Shown here: positions 57,966-64,000 of the stretch, piece after piece | How the letters are laid out: each line of letters opens with the position of its first letter | Numbering within the stretch: the stretch's first letter is position 1 | Source of the DNA: Nitratireductor sp. B36 | GTDB taxonomy: Bacteria; Pseudomonadota; Alphaproteobacteria; Rhizobiales; Rhizobiaceae | DNA length: 64,000 bases | NCBI RefSeq assembly: GCF_020833685.1 | Contig: NZ_JACKZY010000004.1 | Span: 248,001 to 312,000, forward strand | Reading direction: 5' to 3' | The notes under the pieces: model-generated | Seen by the model: the letters and a program-made list of their open reading frames with translations, nothing else | What the model was told of the DNA's origin: nothing | Databases searched by the model: none | Position numbers and translations under genes: made by a program

Positions 57966-58258
57966 GGCGACGTCGGAAACTCCGTGGCTTTGCAAGGTCG
58001 AGCCCCGATGCAGAGCCAAAACCTTTGTGCCGGAGTTTGTCGGAAAAGGCGCCCAGCGAACAAAAACGTGTCCCGTCAGAACAGACGGCACACAGCTCAA
58101 TGGGCAACGACAGACGTCCTGCGATCGAAAGGGGTAAAGGCCCAGACATCATGGACGCATCGCGCGGATGCGGAACTATAGAAACCGCAGGTCTTCGATC
58201 CTGTCAATAAAAACCTGACGATTATATTCAGGGAATGTTGCGACCAGATGGCGCGGGC

Positions 58259-58873
58259 TCAATTCTCGTGCTTTTCCAGAAACGCTTGTGCATCGAGCGC
58301 ACGGAAATCCTCCAGAGCTTCCCTGAGCTTGCCATGGCTCCAATCCCACCAGGCAAGCGCCTGATACCGTTCCGCCGTCCGCCGGTCGAAGCGCTCGCGG
58401 ATCGTGCGGGCGGGAACGCCGCCGACAATCGTGTAGGGGGCGACATCCTTCGAGACCACGGCACCGGCACCGACCACCGCCCCATCGCCCACGGTCACTC
58501 CGGGCAGGATCGTGGAGCCATGACCGAGCCAGGTGTCATGGCCGACCCTGACCATGTTGTCGCGTCGCCAGTCGAAGAACGCGCCGTCATGTTCGGCATC
58601 CGGCCAATAGTCGGCGGAGCGATAGGTGAAGTGATGCAGCGTGGGACGCCAGGTGGGGTGGTTCGTGGCATTGATGCGCACGGCGGCTGCGATGTTGGAG
58701 AATTTCCCGATCTGCGCGCACCAGGCGCTGCAATCCTGCATCATATAGGAGTAGTCGCCGAGCACCGTTTCATGAAGGCGCGAGCGCTCGGCCACTTCGG
58801 TGTAGCGGCCAAGCGTTGAGTCCTTTACCTCTGCAGTCGGATGCACACAGGGTTTCTCGGAGAGCTGCCTCAT
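58259..58873 (-). CDS. Phn-cluster hexapeptide-repeat acetyltransferase (LbetaH, TIGR03308 type)
   Basis: 204 residues from the ATG at 58873 ([26 protein letters not shown]). Left-handed beta-helix acyltransferase with [42 protein letters not shown]. The family is found in C-P lyase clusters; it may acetylate aminoalkylphosphonates, as PhnO does, but this is not shown. The start overlaps the phnL stop (ATGA). Last gene of this phn operon. Confidence 0.85.
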   Translation of the reverse strand: MRQLSEKPCVHPTAEVKDSTLGRYTEVAERSRLHETVLGDYSYMMQDCSAWCAQIGKFSNIAAAVRINATNHPTWRPTLHHFTYRSADYWPDAEHDGAFFDWRRDNMVRVGHDTWLGHGSTILPGVTVGDGAVVGAGAVVSKDVAPYTIVGGVPARTIRERFDRRTAERYQALAWWDWSHGKLREALEDFRALDAQAFLEKHEN

Positions 58874-59583
58874 GCCGCTTTCCTGTTCGGCGCAAATTCG
58901 GTGACGTCGATGATCCGGTCGGCAACCACATCGCGCACATCCTGATCGTGGAAGATGCCGAGCAGTGCCACGCCCGCCTTCTTCTTCTCGTCGATCATGG
59001 CAATCACGATTTCGCGGTTGGCCTTGTCGAGAGAGGCGGTTGGCTCGTCGAGAAGCAGGACCGGATGATCGGTGATGAAGCCGCGGGCGATGTTCACGCG
59101 CTGCTGTTCGCCGCCGGAGAAGGTGGCTGGTGGCAGGTCCCACAGGCGCTCGGGCAGGTTGAGGCGGGCAAGCAGCTTCTCGGCCCTGCCGCGCGCGGTT
59201 TCCAGAACTTCGCCGCGTGCGATGAGCGGTTCGGCCACCACATCGCGTGCGGAAACGCGCGGCACGGCGCGCAGGAACTGGCTGACATAGCCAATCGTGT
59301 CACGGCGGATGGCGATGACGGTGCGCGGATCGGCGGTGGCGAGGTTCACCAGATTGCCGTCATGGCTGACGATCACCTGGCCGCTGTCGATGGCGTAGCT
59401 GCCATAGATCATCTTGAGGATGGAGCTCTTGCCAGCGCCCGAGGGGCCGCCAAGCACGGCGCATTCGCCGGCGGAGAGCGAGAAGGAGACATCGGCCACC
59501 ACGGGCAGGCGAATGCCGCCCTGGAGATGCATGGTGAAGCTCTTGCAGACTTCGGAGACGACGAGGGGTGTTGCCATGGTCAC
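58870..59583 (-). CDS. phnL: C-P lyase system ATP-binding protein PhnL
   Basis: 237 residues. Walker [18 protein letters not shown] signature [16 protein letters not shown], Walker [13 protein letters not shown]. The PhnL-specific [13 protein letters not shown] and [15 protein letters not shown] are present. PhnL works with PhnGHI in forming the ribose-phosphonate triphosphate. Overlaps phnK by four bases. Confidence 0.94.
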   Translation of the reverse strand: MTMATPLVVSEVCKSFTMHLQGGIRLPVVADVSFSLSAGECAVLGGPSGAGKSSILKMIYGSYAIDSGQVIVSHDGNLVNLATADPRTVIAIRRDTIGYVSQFLRAVPRVSARDVVAEPLIARGEVLETARGRAEKLLARLNLPERLWDLPPATFSGGEQQRVNIARGFITDHPVLLLDEPTASLDKANREIVIAMIDEKKKAGVALLGIFHDQDVRDVVADRIIDVTEFAPNRKAA

Positions 59584-60356
59584 ACCTGCAAAATGGAGGA
59601 AACGAGAAGCTGGGTGTAGGGCGCCTGCGGATCGTCGAGCACCCGGTCTGTCAGGCCGCTTTCGACCACGTGACCGTCCTTCATGACGATCATGCGGTGG
59701 GAGAGAAGGCGGGCGACCACAAGGTCGTGGGTGACGACAATGGCGGAGAGGCCCAGTTCGTGAACGAGGCCGCGCAGGAGATCGAGCAGGCGGGCCTGCA
59801 CCGACACGTCGAGACCGCCGGTCGGCTCGTCCATGAAGACGAGGCGCGGGCCGGTGACGAGGTTGCGGGCGATCTGCAGGCGCTGGCGCATGCCGCCGGA
59901 GAAGGCGCGGGGCTGGTCGTCGATGCGGTCGCTGGATATCTCAACGCGGCCGAGCCAGTCGGTGGCGGTGGCGCGGATATTGCCATAGTGCCGCTCGCCC
60001 ACCGCCATCAGCCGCTCGCCCACATTCGCGCCGGCGGAGACCGTCATGCGCAGCCCGTCCGCAGGATTCTGGTGAACGAAACCCCAGTCGGTGCGCATCA
60101 GGAAGCGGCGTTCGGCCTCGCTCATGCGGTAGAGATCGTGGAACGCCCCGTCGCGCATGCGGTAGGACACGGTGCCGGACGTGGGCAGGAGGCGTGTCGA
60201 GAGGCAGTTCAGGAGGGTGGTCTTGCCGGAGCCGGACTCGCCCACCACAGCCAGAACCTCGCCCGGCCACAGGTCGAAGGAGATGTCGTTGCAGCCGATA
60301 CGGTTGCCGTAGAATTTCGAGATGGAGCGAACGCGAAGCAGCGGTTCGTCGGTCAT
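59580..60356 (-). CDS. phnK: C-P lyase system ATP-binding protein PhnK
   Basis: 258 residues. Walker A GESGSGKTTLLNC, ABC signature AFSGGMRQRLQIARNL, Walker B LVFMDEPTGGLD, switch TVTHDL-type IVVTHDLVVARLL. PhnK binds the PhnGHIJ core as a dimer. The ATG has GGAGAAA upstream. It is separated from phnJ by 192 bases containing two palindromic repeats. Confidence 0.95.
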   Translation of the reverse strand: MTDEPLLRVRSISKFYGNRIGCNDISFDLWPGEVLAVVGESGSGKTTLLNCLSTRLLPTSGTVSYRMRDGAFHDLYRMSEAERRFLMRTDWGFVHQNPADGLRMTVSAGANVGERLMAVGERHYGNIRATATDWLGRVEISSDRIDDQPRAFSGGMRQRLQIARNLVTGPRLVFMDEPTGGLDVSVQARLLDLLRGLVHELGLSAIVVTHDLVVARLLSHRMIVMKDGHVVESGLTDRVLDDPQAPYTQLLVSSILQV

Positions 60357-60412
60357 TGGATTTCTCCGCGAATTTTCAAAAGTTTGCGCAGCCCCTCAAC
60401 CGCCTGCCGGCA

Positions 60413-60438
60413 CCTTCTCCCCGCGAGCGGGGAGAAGG
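60413..60438. repeat. Palindromic repeat in the phnJ-phnK gap, unit 1
   Basis: CCTTCTCCCCGC, GA, GCGGGGAGAAGG: perfect 12-base arms. It is of the common rhizobial intergenic palindrome type. Confidence 0.85.
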
Positions 60439-60473
60439 AGGATGGCCGCGATCCAGGCGCCAACATCAAGGCC

Positions 60474-60499
60474 CCCTCTCCCCGCTGGCGGGGAGAGGG
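60474..60499. repeat. Palindromic repeat in the phnJ-phnK gap, unit 2
   Basis: CCCTCTCCCCGC, TG, GCGGGGAGAGGG: perfect 12-base arms, followed by the tandem TGAGGG TGAGGGG tail. Closely related to unit 1, 35 bases away. Confidence 0.85.
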
Positions 60500-60548
60500 T
60501 GAGGGTGAGGGGCGTTGCGCGGCGCTGTCATCGATGCGCTGTCGATTC

Positions 60549-61424
60549 TCATGTCGCAGCCTCTTCGCCGGACAGATGTCCGCGATGGCCCTCGGCGCGG
60601 CGCGCCTCGCAATTGTCGGTGTCGGAGCAGACGAACATGCGCCCGCCGCGGTCATCCAGAACCACTTCGTCGAGATAGACATTCGTGCCGCCACACAGTG
60701 CGCAGGGCTCATCGAAGGTCTGGATCTCAAAGGGATGATCCTCAAAGTCGAGACTTTCCACCCGCGTGTAGGGCGGAACGGCGTAGATGCGCTTCTCGCG
60801 CCCTGCGCCGAAAAGCTGGAGCGCCTTCGACATGTGCATTTTCGGATTGTCGAATTTCGGCGTCGGCGAGGGGTCCATCACGTAACGCCCCTCGACCTTG
60901 ACCGGGTAGGCGAAGGTGGTGGCGATGTGGCCGTGCTGGGCGATGTCCTCGTAGAGCTTCACATGCATGAGGCCGTATTCCTCAAGCGCATGCATCTTGC
61001 GCGTTTCGGTCTCGCGCGGTTCGAGAAAGCGCAGCGGCTCCGGGATCGGGACCTGGTAGACGAGCACCTGACCGGCTTTCAGTGGTTCCTCGGGAATGCG
61101 GTGGCGCGTCTGGATGATGGTGGCGTCGGCGGTGTGGGTGGTCACCTCCACATTGGCGACCTTCTGAAAGAAGGCGCGGATGGAGACGGCATTGGTGGTG
61201 TCGTCCGCACCCTGGTCGATGACCTTGAGCACATCGTCCATGCCGATGATCGATGCTGTCACCTGCACGCCGCCCGTGCCCCAGCCATAGGGCATTGGCA
61301 TTTCGCGGCTGGCGAAGGGCACCTGATAGCCGGGAATGGCGATGGCCTTGAGGATCGCGCGGCGGATCATGCGCTTCGTCTGCTCGTCCAGATAGGCAAA
61401 GTTGTACTGGGCAATCTCGTTCAT
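60549..61424 (-). CDS. phnJ: Alpha-D-ribose 1-methylphosphonate 5-phosphate C-P lyase
   Basis: 291 residues from the ATG at 61424 (MNEIAQYNFAYLDEQTKRMIRR). The radical SAM cluster ligands are Cys241, Cys244, Cys266 and Cys272, with spacing C-X2-C-X21-C-X5-C exactly as in the E. coli enzyme; Cys272 is the catalytic thiyl-radical residue there. PhnJ breaks the carbon-phosphorus bond, releasing methane from methylphosphonate. A TTG four codons upstream is less likely as start. Confidence 0.96.
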   Translation of the reverse strand: MNEIAQYNFAYLDEQTKRMIRRAILKAIAIPGYQVPFASREMPMPYGWGTGGVQVTASIIGMDDVLKVIDQGADDTTNAVSIRAFFQKVANVEVTTHTADATIIQTRHRIPEEPLKAGQVLVYQVPIPEPLRFLEPRETETRKMHALEEYGLMHVKLYEDIAQHGHIATTFAYPVKVEGRYVMDPSPTPKFDNPKMHMSKALQLFGAGREKRIYAVPPYTRVESLDFEDHPFEIQTFDEPCALCGGTNVYLDEVVLDDRGGRMFVCSDTDNCEARRAEGHRGHLSGEEAAT

Positions 61425-61492
61425 CACAGGCCCCAATGTTCTGTTAGGGGTTTTGGTGTAGGGGTGGTCACAGCCTTTGATGGAGCTTCCGA

Positions 61493-61660
61493 ATGGATAT
61501 GCCGGACATCAAAACGATCGAGAGTCTCGGAATCGTCGCTCTTTGCATCGGCTTTGCCATCCTGATCTGGCGCGCCGCGCATACGGACAGAACCGGCAAT
61601 GACGACCATATCCCCGGCGGCTACGACGGCGGGTCTGGCGGCGATTGCGGTGGCGACTGA
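61493..61660 (+). CDS. Small single-span membrane protein encoded antisense to the phn operon
   Basis: 55 residues on the plus strand in the gap between phnI and phnJ, both of which are on the minus strand. The ATG has GGAG at 61482-61485, 7 bases upstream. Layout: short acidic N-terminus (MDMPDIKTIESLG), one hydrophobic helix (IVALCIGFAILIW, residues 14-26), a positive/polar stretch (RAAHTDRT) and a Gly/Asp-rich tail with one Cys (YDGGSGGDCGGD). It stops 2 bases before the phnI stop. I do not recognise it. Gly-rich tails of this kind are seen on small membrane proteins in other bacteria. Confidence 0.6.
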   Translation: MDMPDIKTIESLGIVALCIGFAILIWRAAHTDRTGNDDHIPGGYDGGSGGDCGGD

Positions 61661-61662
61661 GG

Positions 61663-62769
61663 TCATTCGGCGGCCTCCGCCATGGTGACCTTGTCCTTCT
61701 GACCCTCTTCATATTCTCGACGCATCTGGCGGACCAGACCGAGCTCGGCCTGGAAATCGACATAGTGCGGCAGCTTCAGGTGCTCGACGAAGCCGGTCGC
61801 CTGCACGTTGTCACAGTGCGAAATGACAAACTCCTCGTCCTGCGCCGGTGCGGTGATGTCTTCGTCCAGCTCGCCCGCGCGTAGCGCCCGGTCGCACAGC
61901 GACATGGCCATGGCCTTGCGCTCCGACTGGCCGAACACCAGCCCGTAGCCGCGGGTGAACTGCGGCGGCACCTTCTTCGAGCCCTTGAACTGGTTGACCA
62001 TCTGGCATTCGGTGACGCGGATGCGACCGAGCGTGAGCGGGAAATCGAGTTCCGGCACATCGATCTCCACCTCCACCTCGCCAATGCGGATTTCGCCGGC
62101 GAAGGGGTGGTTGCGGCCATAGCCGCGCTGGGTGGAATAACCGAGCGCCAGAAGGAAACCCTCGTCGCCGCGTGAAAGCGCCTGGAGGCGCTGGTCGCGT
62201 TCCATGGGGAATTCCGGCGGCTCGCGGGTGATGTCACCGGGTTCGCGGTCTTCCGGCAGGGAGCCGTCTTCCTCGATCAGGCCTTCATTGGCGAGAATGT
62301 CGGACACGCGCGGCATGGCTTCTTCGGCTTCGCTGCGCGCCTCGGGTGTTGCCGGTTCGGCGTCTTCGGCCAGTTCCGGGTCAAGCAGACGGTGCGTGTA
62401 ATCGAAGGTGGGGCCGAGAAGCTGCCCGCCGGGCAGATCCTTGTAGGTGGCGGAGACGCGCCGCTCCACCAGCATGGCCGCCGTGTCGACCGGACGCGTA
62501 TAGCCGAAGCGCGGCAGGGTGGTGCGATAGGCGCGCAGAAGGAAGATCGCTTCGATCATGTCGCCGCGTGCCTGCTTGACGGCCAGCGCTGCAAGGCCCG
62601 TATCGTAAAGCGAGCCTTCGGACATGACACGGTCGACGGCGAGCGAAAGCTGGCTGGCGATCTGTTCGAGCGTGATCGAGGGAAGATTGCGGTCACCGCG
62701 CCGACGGTCGGCCAGAAGCCGGTGCGCGTTCTGGATGGCGGCTTCGCCGCCCTTGACGGCTACATACAT
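61663..62769 (-). CDS. phnI: C-P lyase complex subunit PhnI
   Basis: 368 residues starting MYVAVKGGEAAIQNAHRLL, the invariant PhnI N-terminus. Further family blocks are GYTRPVDTAAMLVERRVSATYKDLPGGQLLGPTFDYTHRLLD and VKHCDNVQATGFVEHLKLPHYVDFQAEL-like HCDNVQATGFVEHLKLP. PhnI displaces adenine from ATP to attach the phosphonate to ribose. It is 3 bases from phnH. Confidence 0.95.
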   Translation of the reverse strand: MYVAVKGGEAAIQNAHRLLADRRRGDRNLPSITLEQIASQLSLAVDRVMSEGSLYDTGLAALAVKQARGDMIEAIFLLRAYRTTLPRFGYTRPVDTAAMLVERRVSATYKDLPGGQLLGPTFDYTHRLLDPELAEDAEPATPEARSEAEEAMPRVSDILANEGLIEEDGSLPEDREPGDITREPPEFPMERDQRLQALSRGDEGFLLALGYSTQRGYGRNHPFAGEIRIGEVEVEIDVPELDFPLTLGRIRVTECQMVNQFKGSKKVPPQFTRGYGLVFGQSERKAMAMSLCDRALRAGELDEDITAPAQDEEFVISHCDNVQATGFVEHLKLPHYVDFQAELGLVRQMRREYEEGQKDKVTMAEAAE

Positions 62770-62772
62770 GGC

Positions 62773-63381
62773 TCAGGCCTCCTGGCTGGTGATGCGGGTG
62801 GAGCGGGGCAGGGCTGCAAGGCCCTTACGGCTGACCAGAATGAGGTCGACGCCACGGGGAAACCGGGCATGGTTTTGTGCCCATTGGCGGATGAAATGGC
62901 GCGGCATGGGATGGGGTGCGAGCCGCGCCTCGCTCTCGATGCCGGGCCCGGCGAGAACCAGGCCCTCACCGCCCGAAAGGTCGCTTACCTGAAGAACGAG
63001 CGTGGCGGAACGGTCCGGATACTCCTGTGAGCCCTGAGCAAAATTCTCGAGCCCGATCAGGTGTTCCGGATCGGCGGAAAAGGCGAAATGCGCATCGGCT
63101 GGTGTGTTCGCAAGCGGCGCGCCGGTGTGGAATGCGAGCCATGCACGGACGGCGTCCTCTGCGGCAAGCGATGAATCGAGCCAGACCGGCGTGTCCTGGT
63201 CGCAAAGGGCCAGGGCGACAGCGGCTGCCTCCGGCGTCAGCGGGGCGGGTGGTTTGGCGAGCGCCATTCCCCGGTGGATCGTGCCCGGCTCTGCCATGGC
63301 CTGCATGATCGCGCGAAAAACGGTCTGTGCGTCAAACACCGGCTTCTGGAAGCCGCCTTCGATGGCGATGGAATCAAGCAT
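62773..63381 (-). CDS. phnH: C-P lyase complex subunit PhnH
   Basis: 202 residues. FQKPVFDAQTVFRAIMQAMAEPGTIHRG at the N-terminus, FHTGAPLANTPADAHFAF and GPGIESEARLAPHPMP are family blocks. PhnH is part of the PhnGHIJ core complex. Its start shares one base with the phnG stop (TGATG). Confidence 0.93.
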   Translation of the reverse strand: MLDSIAIEGGFQKPVFDAQTVFRAIMQAMAEPGTIHRGMALAKPPAPLTPEAAAVALALCDQDTPVWLDSSLAAEDAVRAWLAFHTGAPLANTPADAHFAFSADPEHLIGLENFAQGSQEYPDRSATLVLQVSDLSGGEGLVLAGPGIESEARLAPHPMPRHFIRQWAQNHARFPRGVDLILVSRKGLAALPRSTRITSQEA

Positions 63382-63848
63382 CAGTCCTCTCCCCGAACCA
63401 TGGTGAAGAAGTCGACCTTGGTGGCAGCCGTTTCAGCGCGTCGCTGGGCGTCGGCCTCGGTCTGGCGCGCACGCAAGGGTGCGAGAATCTTTTCTTCGAT
63501 CTGATCCTGAAAATCCGGTTTTTGCCTCAGAGCATCGATAAGTGCGGCGACCCGCACCTTCATTTTCTCCCGGCCGAGTGCATAGGCGTGCCCAACCTCT
63601 CCTGAGGGCAGCTTGACGGTGGCGCGTGTGACGGTGGCTTCGCCGAAATTGAACGGCGCCCCGCCCCCTCCCATGCGCCCGCGCACAGTCACGAGCCCGG
63701 TTTCCGGGCCGCGAAGCGTCTTGGCGTCCTCGGGAAGCCCGGCTTCTTTCCAAAGCGCAAGCAGCTCAGATCCACCGGCCATTGCCAATATTGCCATGGC
63801 TTCGCGGCGTTGCTCGGTAAGGGCTTGTCGTTCCTGTCGTGAGACCAT
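63381..63848 (-). CDS. phnG: C-P lyase complex subunit PhnG
   Basis: 155 residues from the ATG at 63848 (MVSRQERQALTEQRREAMAIL), the usual PhnG length. TGLVTVRGRMGGGGAPFNFGEATVTRATV and GHAYALGREKMK are conserved. First gene of the phnGHIJKL operon. A PHO-box-like site and a GntR-type dyad lie upstream. A TTG 16 codons earlier is in frame but falls within the dyad. Confidence 0.93.
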   Translation of the reverse strand: MVSRQERQALTEQRREAMAILAMAGGSELLALWKEAGLPEDAKTLRGPETGLVTVRGRMGGGGAPFNFGEATVTRATVKLPSGEVGHAYALGREKMKVRVAALIDALRQKPDFQDQIEEKILAPLRARQTEADAQRRAETAATKVDFFTMVRGED

Positions 63849-63876
63849 GATGGATCCAATCTCGTCATCGCTGAAT

Positions 63877-63896
63877 TTGTCTATTGTTCTAGACAA
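63877..63896. promoter_or_regulatory. GntR-type dyad upstream of phnG (possible PhnF operator)
   Basis: TTGTCTA, six bases, TAGACAA: perfect 7-base arms. PhnF and related GntR/HutC regulators bind short palindromes with a GTCTA/TAGAC core. It lies 29 bases before the phnG ATG, downstream of the PHO-box-like site, where a repressor would act. Confidence 0.6.
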
Positions 63897-63927
63897 CCAA
63901 ACATATTATGACTCCTGCCTATCGAGT

Positions 63928-63949
63928 GTCCATGACGTGTTGATGACAA
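63928..63949 (-). promoter_or_regulatory. PHO box (PhoB site) upstream of phnG
   Basis: On the minus strand: TTGTCATCAAC directly followed by ACGTCATGGAC, two 11-mers with (T/C)GTCAT in the same phase. CATAAT about 17 bases further downstream could be the -10. It also lies just before the divergent frame starting at 63981. Confidence 0.6.
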
Positions 63950-63980
63950 TGCGGGCGAAGCAGGTAGAAAAGCGGTGCAG

Positions 63981-64000
63981 ATGGCCGAAGCGATAATCGA
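63981..64000 (+). CDS. phnF: Possible start of phnF (GntR-family phosphonate regulator), cut by the window end
   Basis: Only ATGGCCGAAGCGATAATC and two more bases are visible (MAEAII). The call rests on position: divergent from phnG with a GntR-type dyad between, as in many phn clusters. No strong ribosome site is seen, and no protein motif can be checked. Confidence 0.25.

Noticed and set aside
58176-58207. Promoter for bfd-bfr with TTGACA as -35 (minus strand) and TATAGT as -10
   Set aside because: The spacing between the two best hexamers is 21 bases, and at 17-19 bases no good -10 exists. No Irr or RirA box could be recognised either.
1-64000. CRISPR arrays, insertion sequences, rRNA or tRNA genes
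   Set aside because: No regularly spaced direct repeats, transposase frames or tRNA-like folds were recognised in any intergenic gap.

Overview
This is a high-GC chromosomal window with dense, short-spaced genes, typical of an alphaproteobacterium of the order Hyphomicrobiales (Rhizobiales). The mix of an OlsB-type ornithine lipid gene, PodJ, MmcB, an Rsm22-like methyltransferase, GlnD and a rhizobial C-P lyase cluster points to the Phyllobacteriaceae/Rhizobiaceae side. The family is inferred; no rRNA or tRNA gene is present to fix it.

Layout. 1-5656: end of a TrmH-type RNA methyltransferase, lspA, acuI, a hybrid histidine kinase and olsB, with a triple PHO box before olsB. 5737-7827: an AT-rich island between the convergent genes olsB and maeB. 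It holds an AAA/OLD-like ATPase and a small PD-(D/E)XK-like protein, and is the best candidate for an undescribed, probably anti-phage, system. 7873-24247: core genes maeB, mutS, rsm22-like, glnD, murJ, an acyltransferase, trpS, usp, nfu, an L,D-transpeptidase, a CueR-type regulator and mmcB. 24251-32836: a minus-strand fatty-acid degradation block (isomerase, thioesterase, fadJ, thiolase, two acyl-CoA dehydrogenases) headed by a MerR regulator and a strong palindromic operator. 33274-39007: podJ, then a TauE/SafE permease with its TIGR02186 partner. 39008-42243: pdeM and the Lhr-type helicase. 42328-49343: phnN, phnM, a DUF1045 gene, two phnE, phnD and phnC. 49555-53403: a GFA protein, a nitronate monooxygenase, an aminotransferase and a membrane protein of unknown function. 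53410-56015: the DNA ligase and MBL exonuclease that normally accompany the Lhr helicase and PdeM. 56129-57965: a methyltransferase, bfr and bfd. 58259-63848: the C-P lyase core phnGHIJKL plus a hexapeptide transferase. The window ends at the first codons of a divergent gene, possibly phnF.

How it fits together. Phosphate starvation is the main regulatory theme. PHO-box-like tandem 11-mers lie before olsB (replacing phospholipid by ornithine lipid), before phnC (phosphonate uptake) and before phnG (C-P bond cleavage). The phn genes and the four-gene ligase-associated repair set are each split in two, and the halves are interleaved on the same strand, which suggests a rearrangement. A 55-residue membrane protein is encoded on the opposite strand between phnI and phnJ. 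Several palindromic intergenic repeats of rhizobial type are present, one pair inside the phn operon. No CRISPR array, insertion sequence, integrase, rRNA or tRNA was seen.
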